Below, one piece after another: positions 45,183 through 54,206 of a stretch of 64,000 bases of DNA (its first letter is position 1; each line of letters starts with the position of its first letter). Made by a program: the position numbers and the translations under genes. The stretch is from CAVVDY01 sp963815775 (lineage in GTDB: Bacteria > Acidobacteriota > Terriglobia > Terriglobales > Acidobacteriaceae). The stretch covers positions 62,001-126,000 of the forward strand of contig CAWFIB010000029.1 in assembly GCA_963815775.1 (NCBI GenBank). Reading direction: 5' to 3'. Under the pieces are notes generated by a model. The model saw only the letters and a list, made by a program, of their open reading frames with translations, was not told the DNA's origin and did no database searches.

Positions 45183-45208
45183 GACCTCAGCATAGCAGGA
45201 GAGTTTGA

Positions 45209-46252
45209 ATGCGGCCTGATGCAGTACCGGAACGCGGAGCTGGTTCACTCAACCCGAGCGATCCCCCGCGCGGCGAACAGCCGGCGATGGAGGCGGCTGC
45301 CTCTGTCGACTGGTACTGTACGCAACACGCCGCATCATTCTCCCATGGCCCGGATGCCCTGCTCTGTCCAGCCGGTCATCAGGTTGCCCTGCGCAACGGT
45401 ATCCCACGCTTCGTCGAAGGCAGTACTTATGCCGACGCTTTCGGCGAGCAGTGGAACTTCTTCCGCCGCACCCAGTTGGATTCCTACAGCGGTCTGCCCA
45501 TTTCACGTACTCGCCTGCGCCGTTGCCTGGGAGAGGAGCTGTGGAGCCGGCTTGCAGGAAGCCGTGTGCTGGAATGTGGCTGCGGCGCCGGCCGCTTTAC
45601 CGAAGTGCTTCTTGCCGAGGGCGCCCACGTCGTTTCCATCGACTTGAGTCACGCCGTCGATGCCAACGTGGCCAACTGTGGGCTCAGCAGCCATCACGCC
45701 GTTGCTCAGGCGGATATTCGCTACCTGCCCTTTCGCCCCCAGTCGTTCGACATCGTAATCTGCCTGGGAGTGATCCAGCACACCCCGAATTCTGAGGAAG
45801 CGCTCGCCGCTCTCTACAGCCAGGTGGCTCCCGGCGGCAGCCTGGTCGTGGACCATTATCGCCTGGTCTTCGGCTGGTACACCAAGACCGCTCCTCTCTT
45901 TCATCAGGTGCTGAAGCGACTGCCGGCGGACACCTCGCTGCGCTTTACCAATCGCATGGTCGACCTGCTGCTGCCTCTGCACAAGAAGACAGCGGGGATC
46001 AAACCCGTGCACTCACTGCTTGCCCACATCTCGCCAGTGCTGTCTTACTACCGCGACCTGCCCGAGCTTTCCGAGGAGCTGCAATGGGAATGGGCGCGGC
46101 TCGATACCCACGACTATCTCACCGATTGGTATAAGCGCTTTCGCACTCCGTCGCAATTCCGGCGCTCGCTGGAAGAGTTGGGCGGCACCGACATCTGGTG
46201 TGAAATTGGCGGCAACGGTATTGAGGCGCGGGTGAAACGTCCAAACCGGTAG
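45209..46252 (+). CDS. SAM-dependent methyltransferase with N-terminal Cys motif
   Basis: 347 aa. ATG at 45209 has AGGAG 7 nt upstream. The N-terminus (YCTQHAASFSHGPDALLCPAGH) has spaced Cys/His that could bind zinc, like the Trm112-like lead of many such enzymes. The SAM motif is VLECGCGAGRFTEVLL, followed by FDIVICLGVIQHTPN and VAPGGSLVVDHY. It is divergent from the GT4 gene with only 26 bp between start codons. The substrate is probably a surface sugar or lipid. Confidence 0.85.
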   Translation: MRPDAVPERGAGSLNPSDPPRGEQPAMEAAASVDWYCTQHAASFSHGPDALLCPAGHQVALRNGIPRFVEGSTYADAFGEQWNFFRRTQLDSYSGLPISRTRLRRCLGEELWSRLAGSRVLECGCGAGRFTEVLLAEGAHVVSIDLSHAVDANVANCGLSSHHAVAQADIRYLPFRPQSFDIVICLGVIQHTPNSEEALAALYSQVAPGGSLVVDHYRLVFGWYTKTAPLFHQVLKRLPADTSLRFTNRMVDLLLPLHKKTAGIKPVHSLLAHISPVLSYYRDLPELSEELQWEWARLDTHDYLTDWYKRFRTPSQFRRSLEELGGTDIWCEIGGNGIEARVKRPNR

Positions 46253-46273
46253 GCGGATTGCGTTCGTTACCCT

Positions 46274-47656
46274 CTAGTTGGTCTCCACTGACTGGGCCGG
46301 CCTCGGCCTGCACAGCAAGCTCGCGCCGTAAGCCACAAAACCGGCCGCAACCAATATCGCCCCGAAAAGCAGCGCCGGCATTCCGAGAATCCGCTCGCTG
46401 CCGCTCTCCACAAGCGCGAACCCCAGCAACAGCATGGGGCACAGCCCGATCAGGATCGCCCCCGCCTTCCCCCCCGGAACTTTGAACTCCCGCGGCAACT
46501 TGGGCCGAGTGAAGCGCAGCGCTGCCAAGGCAACGAACTCCAACCCCAGGCTGCCGCCGTAAATCAGGATATCGATCGTCACCAGCCGTTCAAAGCCGAG
46601 CCCCAGGCACAACGCCCACGCTGTGGCCAGTACCAATACCGACAACCACGGCACTCCCGCGCGGCGCGTGGTCTTGGCAAACGCCGCCGGCAGCATGCCG
46701 TCCAATGCCATCGCATAGGGCAGGCGCGAATAGCTCAATACCAGCGCGTTGAACATGCCGAAGGCGCTCAGCATCCCGCCGACGACCAAGCCGGCGCGCA
46801 GAAGTGGGCCACCCAGCAGGCCGGCAATTTCGGCCCATGAACCCGTCTCCCACGCTGTAGGACTTAACCCGGTAAGCGACATGGCGGCAACAGGCGCGAC
46901 GTAGGTGATCGCCACTAAAGCTACAGCGGCGAGAATGGCGCGTGGGTACGTACGTTGCGGCTGCTGCACCTCTCCCGCGATGGTCGAGGCATTGTCCCAG
47001 CCCATGTAGTTCCACATGGCGATGACAATGCCTCCTACAATGCCCACATGCGACGTTGTGGGATGCGTCACCGTATTCACCAGACTCCCGGGCCTGAACA
47101 GCGCGAGCACGGTAATTGCCACAAAAGGCGACGAGAGCAGGAAGAACAGCCACACCGAAGTCACCGCCACCACGCGAATTCCCGCTAGATTGAGCGCTGC
47201 GCACGCCGCCACCACGGCGATCCCCATCAGCAGACCGCGATGTCCCAGCTCAAACCAGGGAAACAGCCGCACCAGATAGGCCACGAACAATGTCGGGTAG
47301 ATGGCCATGTCGAAGATGCTTGCCACCAGCGACAGCCACGCCTCCTGAAATCCCCAGAACCTCCCCAGCGCCCGCCGCACCCACACGTAGTAGCCGCCCT
47401 CGGCCGGGATGGCGCTGGACAGTTCGCCAATCATCAGCGCAGTTGGCAAGCTCCACAGCAGTGGCGTGACCAGCAGAATCAGGATCCCCGCCCCATAGCC
47501 CGCTCCATGAACGATGTCTTCCGTTCCATAGGTGCCCCCCGACACCATGAAGAACGTAGCGATCACTAGCGGCCAGAAGCTGAGCCTGGCGGTATTCGTA
47601 CGAGCGCGTGCGGAGGGCGGGCCCGGAGGCACGGCGGAGGGGTTCACGGAGGCCAA
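46274..47656 (-). CDS. APC-superfamily amino-acid permease
   Basis: 460 aa with twelve membrane helices and the APC signature near the N-terminus (VIATFFMVSGGTYGTEDI), then LMIGELSSAIPAEGGYYVWVRRALG, which is characteristic of amino-acid/polyamine permeases. It imports or exchanges amino acids; specificity cannot be read from the sequence. It is convergent with the methyltransferase gene. Confidence 0.9.
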   Translation of the reverse strand: MASVNPSAVPPGPPSARARTNTARLSFWPLVIATFFMVSGGTYGTEDIVHGAGYGAGILILLVTPLLWSLPTALMIGELSSAIPAEGGYYVWVRRALGRFWGFQEAWLSLVASIFDMAIYPTLFVAYLVRLFPWFELGHRGLLMGIAVVAACAALNLAGIRVVAVTSVWLFFLLSSPFVAITVLALFRPGSLVNTVTHPTTSHVGIVGGIVIAMWNYMGWDNASTIAGEVQQPQRTYPRAILAAVALVAITYVAPVAAMSLTGLSPTAWETGSWAEIAGLLGGPLLRAGLVVGGMLSAFGMFNALVLSYSRLPYAMALDGMLPAAFAKTTRRAGVPWLSVLVLATAWALCLGLGFERLVTIDILIYGGSLGLEFVALAALRFTRPKLPREFKVPGGKAGAILIGLCPMLLLGFALVESGSERILGMPALLFGAILVAAGFVAYGASLLCRPRPAQSVETN

Positions 47657-47747
47657 TCAGATTACTGCCTTGCTTGGGATTGGAAGCTCAGGCTAACACA
47701 AGGTGAACGGCCCCCGGGTTGAACCGGAGGCCGCGTTTGGTTGCAAA

Positions 47748-47777
47748 TGAAAACGAGGCTGAAAGCCTCGTCGCTGA
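47748..47777 (-). terminator. Intrinsic terminator of the lysine-rich peptide gene
   Basis: On the minus strand ACGAGGC-TTTCA-GCCTCGT is followed by TTTTC. It starts 8 nt past the peptide stop codon. Confidence 0.8.
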
Positions 47778-47778
47778 A

Positions 47779-47835
47779 CTACTTCTTCTTTTTCTTCGGA
47801 GCAGCCTTCTTGGCAGCCTTTTTCTTAGCCGGCAT
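47779..47835 (-). CDS. 18-residue Lys/Ala-rich basic peptide
   Basis: The minus-strand ATG at 47835 encodes MPAKKKAAKKAAPKKKKK and a TAG stop. A strong AAGGAGG lies 8 nt before the ATG, a TTGACA promoter lies about 130 bp upstream, and an intrinsic terminator follows at once. This full set of signals around so short a frame argues that it is translated. The composition resembles the tails of histone H1-like and HU-like bacterial proteins, so it may bind nucleic acid. It could also be a decayed remnant of a larger basic protein. Confidence 0.7.
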   Translation of the reverse strand: MPAKKKAAKKAAPKKKKK

Positions 47836-47940
47836 ACGTTATGCCTCCTTGTTGGATACCTTCTCCCTGGAAGGTCGGGCTTGCGCCCATGGTTACCATA
47901 GCCGCCCCATTACTTGGATGAGCGCTATGTCTAGCACCAT

Positions 47941-47969
47941 ATGTTGCGGTTACTTGCCCGGAATGTCAA
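47941..47969 (-). promoter_or_regulatory. Candidate promoter of the lysine-rich peptide gene
   Basis: TTGACA (47969-47964, minus strand) is a perfect -35; after 17 bp comes CAACAT, a poor -10. An A/T-rich run of about 15 bp lies just upstream of the -35, like an UP element. Confidence 0.4.
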
Positions 47970-48309
47970 TACTTTTTTTTAAAAAGTTTCTTGCGCGGAT
48001 GGGTGAGTTGTGCCCTGTGCGCCTCGGGCGCAGCAGAAGAGAGCCCACCGCTTCAGCAGTGGGAAAGCGTAGATCTATTCGCGCGACCCTCGGGGACGAC
48101 ACACTCGACCAAAGCCCTCGCCTAGCGAAAAGATCCTGATCGGATTCTGCCGTGCCCGAGGCACTCCGACGCCTTAACCGACTTCCTCCCACCGCTGAAG
48201 CGGTGGGCTTTCTTATGTCGCGCCCGATGGCGCTTTATGAATATTCCCGGGCCTCTGGCGGCGATGCGAACGCGTGGTAAAGCCGGTGGCTGGTGGCTGG
48301 GGTCTGCTC
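47970..48309. other. Gap with two REP-like hairpins
   Basis: No gene is seen in these 340 bases. Two related hairpins face each other: CCCACCGC-TTCA-GCAGTGGG (48044-48063, one mismatch) and CCCACCGC-TGAA-GCGGTGGG (48188-48207, perfect and followed by CTTTCTT). The second may also stop transcription. Confidence 0.5.
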
Positions 48310-48978
48310 TTAGGCAAACAGATACCGCGCCAGCATGCGCTTCATCTCAGCCAGGATGCGGTCGCGTTCCTCGCGCGTGCCTCGCTCATAGGCGTAGGCG
48401 ATCAGCCGCTCGCCGGCTTCACTCACTACCCGCAGGCGCAGGTCGAGCTCCGACGAGTCGCTCATCCCCAGCCAGCGCAGGATGAACTTCTTCAGCAGCC
48501 CGGGCAGGCCGACCTGCGGCGACGCTTCGCGCTCCCTGGTCGCCGGGGAGATGTGGCGGCCGAACGATATGGTGCGAAAGTCGGGATGCGCGTCCAGGTA
48601 CACAACGTAGGCGTCGATGACCGCGTCGAGCAGGACCGCGGGATCGATCTTCCGCAGGCCCGCCGCCTCGCGCACGATGAGCTTCATCAGCTTGGGCTCG
48701 ACCTCGGCCTTGAAGCACTCAACGTGGCGCACCGCGATGGCGTCGATGATGGTCTGCTTGTCGGGAAAGAAGCGATACAGTGCGCCAATCGAGAGACCGG
48801 CTTCCTCGGCGATGCGCGTCGTGGTGATCTCTTCCAGCGACATGCGCTGCAACAGTGAACTCGCGGCATCGAGCACGCGCTGCACCGTCTGCTGGCTGCG
48901 CAATTGCACCGGCGCGCGACGGGGAGACACCGTCTCGGTCTCAACGTGCTGGTTTGGAGTGAGCGGCTCTTCATCCAT
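48310..48978 (-). CDS. TetR-family transcriptional regulator
   Basis: 222 aa from the ATG at 48978 (MDEEPLTPNQ); a TTG at 49002 would add 8 residues. The HTH ITTTRIAEEAGLSIGALYRFFPDK is typical of TetR proteins, and the C-terminal ligand domain ends ILAEMKRMLARYLFA. Such proteins repress nearby genes until a ligand binds. No efflux gene adjoins, so its target may be itself or a distant gene. Confidence 0.88.
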   Translation of the reverse strand: MDEEPLTPNQHVETETVSPRRAPVQLRSQQTVQRVLDAASSLLQRMSLEEITTTRIAEEAGLSIGALYRFFPDKQTIIDAIAVRHVECFKAEVEPKLMKLIVREAAGLRKIDPAVLLDAVIDAYVVYLDAHPDFRTISFGRHISPATREREASPQVGLPGLLKKFILRWLGMSDSSELDLRLRVVSEAGERLIAYAYERGTREERDRILAEMKRMLARYLFA

Positions 48979-49134
48979 GATTGCAAGGCCGGGAGATGGC
49001 AACCCTCAGGTAGTGTACTGAATTGAGGTAGCGGCCGTCATAACCGCCTCAGGACGAATCCTCTCGCTTCAGTCCGCAGGCCGCGATACCGACCGGACTT
49101 TTCGCAGCCGACTTCAGAGAATGGGATAATTCTT

Positions 49135-49998
49135 ATGAGGTTAGCTGCGAGTATGAAAGGAAGCGGCACCTATAGAGACGGAATCACGCTCCAAATGAAG
49201 GAGCGCATGGAATCCGCACACCAGCAGGCACTTCGAGACGAGGAGATCGGAGTTCGCCATCGCATTTTGCAGTTCTACCTCCCTCTGTTTCTGAGTCATG
49301 CCCGCGCGATTGGCAAGCCACCCGAGTCGATGCGAGTCCTGGATTGCGGCTGTGGAAATGGGGCGGGTGTGGAATACCTCGCTTCGTCAGGATTTGAAGC
49401 GTATGGAATCGATATTGCTCCGTTCAGGGTGGAACAATGGCAGGAGCGGGCTAAGCTGCCGCGCGTGCACTTGCTCAGAGCAGATGCAGCCTCTCTGCCT
49501 TTTCCAGAAAGTTACTTTGACATCGTGTTCAGCTGCGGCATGCTTGAACACATCGGCGTGGCTGAGGAATGCACTCCTGGCTACCGAGTTACGCCGCTTC
49601 CCCGCCAGGCGGAGCTCCGGCAATCTTTTCTGGCAGAGTCCATGCGGGTCCTAAAGCCGCACGGAACGGTCTACATTGATCATCCGAATGGAAGTTTTCC
49701 TATAGATTTTTGGCACAATGACTATCGTTCGTTGCCGCGTTTTCATCTTCCAAGCGAGAAGTTCTTACCCAGCTTTCGAGAGGTCGCTGGAATGGCAAGA
49801 ATGGTGGCGCCGGGTTGCTCAATCGAGGCAATCAGCCCCGCCGGAAGATTCACCCTGGGGCGATCGCGCAGGCGCTGGTATGGAAGGCTGTTTTCGTCGG
49901 CGCTCGGGCTGTATTTAGAACTGATGAAGCGCCGACCATTCGTGGCGCTTGCGGCGTCTCCGCTAAATCCTTATCTAGTCATCCGAATCACCCGCTAA
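49135..49998 (+). CDS. SAM-dependent methyltransferase
   Basis: 287 aa. SAM motif RVLDCGCGNGAGVEYLASSG, then GIDIAPFRVEQW, FDIVFSCGMLEHIG and SMRVLKPHGTVYIDHP are typical class I motifs. In-frame ATGs at 49153 and 49198 are alternative starts; the Shine-Dalgarno sequence is weak for all. It is probably a surface-glycan methyltransferase like its neighbours at 45209. The codon choice is less GC-rich than that of flanking genes. Confidence 0.8.
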   Translation: MRLAASMKGSGTYRDGITLQMKERMESAHQQALRDEEIGVRHRILQFYLPLFLSHARAIGKPPESMRVLDCGCGNGAGVEYLASSGFEAYGIDIAPFRVEQWQERAKLPRVHLLRADAASLPFPESYFDIVFSCGMLEHIGVAEECTPGYRVTPLPRQAELRQSFLAESMRVLKPHGTVYIDHPNGSFPIDFWHNDYRSLPRFHLPSEKFLPSFREVAGMARMVAPGCSIEAISPAGRFTLGRSRRRWYGRLFSSALGLYLELMKRRPFVALAASPLNPYLVIRITR

Positions 49999-50151
49999 GT
50001 TAGTCTCGGCCTGCTGGATTAGCGGCAGCGTGCCTGCTGATTCTGTGGTGGTTTTACATTTCCAGGGGAACACCTACAGCGCTTGACCGTAGTTCTGTAT
50101 TGCCTTAGCCATGCTGATTTTTGCCTGGCGTGGAAGTTTTTCGAGGGTGAA

Positions 50152-50192
50152 CAAAAACTCCGGGCGGCCACTCGGGCCGCCCGTTTACGTTT
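50152..50192 (-). terminator. Strong terminator, probably bidirectional, after ftsH
   Basis: CGGGCGGCC-ACTCG-GGCCGCCCG (50161-50183) is a perfect 9-bp stem. On the minus strand it is followed by GAGTTTTTGT, so it should end ftsH transcription 57 nt past its stop. On the plus strand TTTACGTTT follows and may serve the methyltransferase gene. Confidence 0.75.
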
Positions 50193-50204
50193 GGAAAGCA
50201 CTTC

Positions 50205-50235
50205 AGCGGCACGGCTGAAGCCGTGCCCTTTCAAA
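50205..50235. repeat. Dispersed REP-like hairpin (copy 2, inverted)
   Basis: The reverse complement of 36751-36781 over 31 nt without mismatch. Its core is GGCACGGC-TGAA-GCCGTGCC (50208-50227). It lies between the ftsH stop and the ftsH terminator. Confidence 0.85.
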
Positions 50236-50239
50236 GCTC

Positions 50240-52156
50240 TTACGCCTGTGCCGGATGCTCTCCAGGACTGATGTTCGGCTGGGACTGGCCCGGAGCCGGC
50301 TTCAGCACCTGCTGCACTTCATCCTTGGTCGCCGGAGCGTTCGGATTCACCCGCGCCGGAAGCTCCTTGTTTTCGATGATCAATTGCATCTCGTTGGCAT
50401 CCAGTACCTCGCGCTCCAGCAATGCCATCGCGATCCGTTCCAGCTTGTCGCGATGGTTCGACAGGATGTCCACCGCCGACTGGTAGCCTTCATCCACGAA
50501 GCGCCGTACTTCGGCGTCGATCTTCAGCGCGGTATCTTCGCTGAAGTCGCGGTGCTGGCTGATCTCGCGGCCCAGGAAGATTTGCTCTTCCTTCTTGCCG
50601 TAGGTAATCGGCCCCAGCGACGACATGCCGAACTCGCAGACCATCTTGCGGGCCAGGTCGGAGGCCTGCTCGATGTCGTTGCCCGCGCCCGTGGTCATGG
50701 TTTTCAGGAACAACTCCTCGGCCACGCGCCCGCCCATCATGATGGCCAGCCGCGTCTCCAGGTAGTCGCGCGTGTACGTATGCTTGTCGTCGATCGGCAG
50801 TTGCATGGTGACGCCCAGCGCCATACCGCGAGGGATGATCGTCACCTTGTGCAGAGGATCGGCGTGCTCGCGCATGGCCGCAACCAGCGCGTGCCCAGCC
50901 TCGTGATACGCCGTGACCCTCTTCTCTTCGTCCGAGAGCAGCATCGACTTGCGCTCGGCGCCCATCAGGACCTTGTCCTTGGCCTGCTCGAAGTCGAACA
51001 TCAGCACCGTCTTGCGGTTCTGACGCGCAGCGCAGAGCGCAGCCTCATTCACCATGTTGGCCAGGTCGGCGCCGGAGAAGCCCGGGGTGCCGCGGGCCAG
51101 CACAGGAAGGTCCACATCGTCGCTGAGAGGAATCTTGCGAGTATGCACGCGCAGGATCTCTTCCCGTCCGCGAACGTCGGGACGCGACACCACCACGCGG
51201 CGATCGAAACGTCCCGGGCGCAGCAGCGCCGGATCCAGCACGTCAGGCCGATTGGTCGCGGCGATCAGGATGACGCCTTCGTTCGACTCAAAGCCGTCCA
51301 TCTCGACCAGCAACTGGTTCAGGGTCTGCTCGCGCTCGTCGTGTCCGCCGCCCAGGCCTGCGCCACGATGGCGGCCCACAGCGTCGATTTCGTCGATAAA
51401 GATGATGCACGGTGCGTTCTTCTTGCCTTGCTCGAACAGGTCGCGCACCCGGCTTGCGCCCACGCCGACAAACATCTCGACAAAGTCGGAGCCCGAAATG
51501 CTGAAGAACGGAACGTTAGCTTCGCCGGCTACAGCGCGCGCCAGCAAAGTCTTGCCGGTTCCCGGAGGCCCGACCAGCAGTACGCCCTTAGGAATGCGCC
51601 CGCCCAGCTTCTGGAACTTCTGCGCCTCGCGCAGGAATTCGATGATCTCCTTGAGCTCTTCCTTGGCCTCGTCCACGCCGGCGACATCTTTGAATGTCAC
51701 CTTCTTCTGCTGCATGGAGAGCAGGCGCGCCCGGCTCTTGCCGAACGACAGCGCCTTGTTCCCTCCAGTCTGCATCTGGCGGATCATGATGAACCACAGC
51801 GCACCCAGCAAGACGAACGGGGCGAGGTTCAGTATCCAGCTTGGCCAGCTTCCACTGGAGACATCCTTGACCGTGATGTTGACGCCATGGTCCTGCAACA
51901 CCTTGTACATGTCCGGGTAGTTGGTCGGAACGGTGACGTGGAACCCGGACTTCTCATTCTTGAACTCACCACTGACCTCGGAGCTAGTGATGGTCACCTT
52001 GCTGACGTTGCCCTGGTCAACCTGTGACATGAACTCCGAAAAATTGATTGCGCGTTCTTTGGGACCGGAATTGCCTACTTTCACCACCTGCCACAGCAGG
52101 ACGCCGGAAAGCACAATCACCAGCCAGAACACGACCGTTTTGACCGTCGAATTCAC
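50240..52156 (-). CDS. ftsH: ATP-dependent zinc metalloprotease FtsH
   Basis: 638 aa from a GTG start at 52156 with AGGAG 6 nt upstream. Two N-terminal membrane helices surround a periplasmic domain. The AAA+ domain has GPPGTGKT (196-203), IIFIDEIDAVGRHRGAG and NRPDVLDPALLRPGRFDRR. The zinc protease motif HEAGH is at 418-422. FtsH degrades misfolded membrane proteins and short-lived regulators. It follows tilS on the same strand, a conserved pairing. Confidence 0.97.
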   Translation of the reverse strand: MNSTVKTVVFWLVIVLSGVLLWQVVKVGNSGPKERAINFSEFMSQVDQGNVSKVTITSSEVSGEFKNEKSGFHVTVPTNYPDMYKVLQDHGVNITVKDVSSGSWPSWILNLAPFVLLGALWFIMIRQMQTGGNKALSFGKSRARLLSMQQKKVTFKDVAGVDEAKEELKEIIEFLREAQKFQKLGGRIPKGVLLVGPPGTGKTLLARAVAGEANVPFFSISGSDFVEMFVGVGASRVRDLFEQGKKNAPCIIFIDEIDAVGRHRGAGLGGGHDEREQTLNQLLVEMDGFESNEGVILIAATNRPDVLDPALLRPGRFDRRVVVSRPDVRGREEILRVHTRKIPLSDDVDLPVLARGTPGFSGADLANMVNEAALCAARQNRKTVLMFDFEQAKDKVLMGAERKSMLLSDEEKRVTAYHEAGHALVAAMREHADPLHKVTIIPRGMALGVTMQLPIDDKHTYTRDYLETRLAIMMGGRVAEELFLKTMTTGAGNDIEQASDLARKMVCEFGMSSLGPITYGKKEEQIFLGREISQHRDFSEDTALKIDAEVRRFVDEGYQSAVDILSNHRDKLERIAMALLEREVLDANEMQLIIENKELPARVNPNAPATKDEVQQVLKPAPGQSQPNISPGEHPAQA

Positions 52157-52429
52157 TCGTTACTCCTATGGAACCAAGCCGCCAATCACCACTGGCTCAT
52201 CAACTGTTAGATGCCGGCTTCACCCGCCGGATTTAACATAATGCAGCTCACCCGATTGTAACTCTTTACGTTAAGCGATGCCGCACCAGAGACTTAAGAA
52301 AAAGCTTGCAGAAAACGTCCGTAGTACCACTTTGGAGCCTCACGGGGCGGACCCGGTGCTTGCGGCTTTCGCGGGCTCTCCCACCCATTAGACACCGCTT
52401 CGGCCACCGGGGTAGCACGCTACTGGACT
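52157..52429. other. Gap between tilS and ftsH
   Basis: About 270 bp without a gene. Some GC-rich pairing is possible around 52330-52420, but no tRNA signature (no GGTTCGA-type T loop) is present. It may hold an ftsH promoter. Confidence 0.35.
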
Positions 52430-53806
52430 TCACGGACAGGGCATGCATTCGATCCGTAGCGCATCGCCACTGCCGGAGCGCCAGCAATACGGATCGGCCA
52501 CCGGCATCTGGCGTACCCAGACAATCTCGTCGCTGTTCAAGACCACAGGCCAGCAGGCACGCTCTTCGGCCGGAATCTGTTGCTTGGTGAACAGCCGCTT
52601 GAGCTTCTGCTCGGCGCCGCTGTAGGCCGGATGGTAGCGGTCGCCCGCTTCCCAATTGCGAACTCGCAATTCCGGCCCGACGAGCTCCGCCGCGAGTAAG
52701 CTTCCGGGATCGGCCTCGGCGGCAAAGCCCGCGGGTACCGGCACAACTCGAAGGATGCAGCCGATCTCCGGGATCGCAATTTCGCCCGGCACCGGTAATA
52801 AGTATTGGTATGGCCTGGCCCGGAAGTCCTGCTCACGCTGCTTCAGCACCAGACTGCCGCCTGCTCTCGAGCCGTACCATCCCTCGGTCAAGTCAACCTG
52901 TTGCGAATCTCCAAGGGCGCAGCCCCGGAGCCGCTCTATATGCTGAAAATCCGCTGCGATTGCCTCTCGCTCCAACCACTGCTTCAGTAGCCGCCGTTGC
53001 ACCGCGGGCCGAATGCGGGAGAAGCCGTCAAGGCACAACCGCTGCTCTTCCGTGAGCAATTGATCGAGCAACCCGCCGGCGGCCGCCGTCCAGTATTCTT
53101 CCTCTGCGCGATTCATCTCCGCGAGTTCACTCAGCGCCTGCCGGATGTTCGGGTTGTACTCGCGCTCCAGCAGCGGCAGCAGTTCGTGGCGCACGCGGTT
53201 GCGCCGGAAACGATGATCGAGGTTGCTTTCGTCCTCGCGCCACGGCTGGTCTATGGACGCGAGATAGGCTTCGACTTCAGCGCGAGTCGTGCTCAGCAAC
53301 GGACGGACAAAGCGCACCGCCTTGTCGTCGCCTCGCCGGATTTCCGGGTAGATTCCCGCCAGGCCCTTACTCCCCGCGCCGCGCAGGAACTTCATCAGCA
53401 CCGTCTCGGCCTGATCGTCGAGGGTGTGGGCGGTAGCTACCGAATCAAATCGCTGCTCGGCGGCGACCTTTGCCAGCCATTCATAGCGAAGCTCACGGCC
53501 GGTCGCCTCCAGACTCGCCCGCTCGGCTGCTGCGCGCTCCGCGACCTGGCCATGCTCCACCCAAAAATCCAGCTCAAGTTTTCGCGCCAGGTCAACCACG
53601 AAGCGCTCATCGCTGGCCGATTCATTACCCCTCAGCCGGTGATTGAAGTGCCCTACCGCCAGCACAATCCCGAGCTCCCTCCGCAACTCCAGCAGCACCC
53701 GCAACAGTGCCACCGAGTCCGCTCCGCCCGAGACCGCCACCAGCACACGGTCGCCTGCCTTCATCAACCCGCAGTTGTGAATGTAGCGAAGCACCCGGTC
53801 ACGCAT
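52430..53806 (-). CDS. tilS: tRNA(Ile)-lysidine synthase
   Basis: 458 aa. The PP-loop motif SGGADS is at residues 26-31, and HFNHRLRGNESASDE and ATAHTLDDQAETVLMKFLRG are typical of TilS. The C-terminal domain (AGDRYHPAYSGAEQKLKRLF) binds tRNA. The enzyme converts cytidine 34 of the AUA-reading tRNA(Ile) to lysidine with ATP and lysine, and is essential in most bacteria. It lies upstream of ftsH, as in many genomes. Confidence 0.93.
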   Translation of the reverse strand: MRDRVLRYIHNCGLMKAGDRVLVAVSGGADSVALLRVLLELRRELGIVLAVGHFNHRLRGNESASDERFVVDLARKLELDFWVEHGQVAERAAAERASLEATGRELRYEWLAKVAAEQRFDSVATAHTLDDQAETVLMKFLRGAGSKGLAGIYPEIRRGDDKAVRFVRPLLSTTRAEVEAYLASIDQPWREDESNLDHRFRRNRVRHELLPLLEREYNPNIRQALSELAEMNRAEEEYWTAAAGGLLDQLLTEEQRLCLDGFSRIRPAVQRRLLKQWLEREAIAADFQHIERLRGCALGDSQQVDLTEGWYGSRAGGSLVLKQREQDFRARPYQYLLPVPGEIAIPEIGCILRVVPVPAGFAAEADPGSLLAAELVGPELRVRNWEAGDRYHPAYSGAEQKLKRLFTKQQIPAEERACWPVVLNSDEIVWVRQMPVADPYCWRSGSGDALRIECMPCP

Positions 53807-54206
53807 GAACTGATGTTACAGCCGCAGGGCTGCGCCCTCAGCGGCAACCTGGTCCTAGGCCGTTGTCCTAGGCCGTTCGGCGAAATCCGGCTGGGAAATT
53901 TGCCTGATGATTGCAATCCCATCTCTGGCCGCTCAAGGAGCCCGGGTTTAGCGCAGGCACAGCTCAGCACCCAGCCAAAAGGACCTTCACCGGCAGAGGT
54001 GGCGATCTTCGAGTGTCACTGACAGTATCACTCAAACTATTAAAAATAAACGCATTAAACATATATCAAGCGGCCTCGGATTATACTTGACAAAACTATG
54101 CTCATATTTTATGCTTCCTTCATGCTAACTACTGCATCCAAGTTAGCAAAGGCCCGATTACAGTGCCTAAACAAGTTTCAGATTCATCATCTTGGAGGTT
54201 TGCACC
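53807..54206. other. Divergent gap between tilS and hsp20
   Basis: 400 bases with no gene. The tilS side holds a 13-bp tandem repeat (GTCCTAGGCCGTT at 53852 and 53865). The hsp20 side turns AT-rich from about 54025 and carries the hsp20 promoter. No CIRCE element was seen. Confidence 0.5.
54087..54115 (+). promoter_or_regulatory. Promoter upstream of hsp20
   Basis: TTGACA (54087-54092), a 17-bp spacer and TATGCT (54110-54115) fit a housekeeping sigma-70 promoter about 90 bp before the hsp20 start. The flanking DNA is AT-rich. Confidence 0.6.

Noticed and set aside
52330..52430. tRNA-Ser-like fold between tilS and ftsH
   Set aside because: GC-rich pairing is possible, but there is no T-loop GGTTCGA-type sequence and no acceptor stem that closes.
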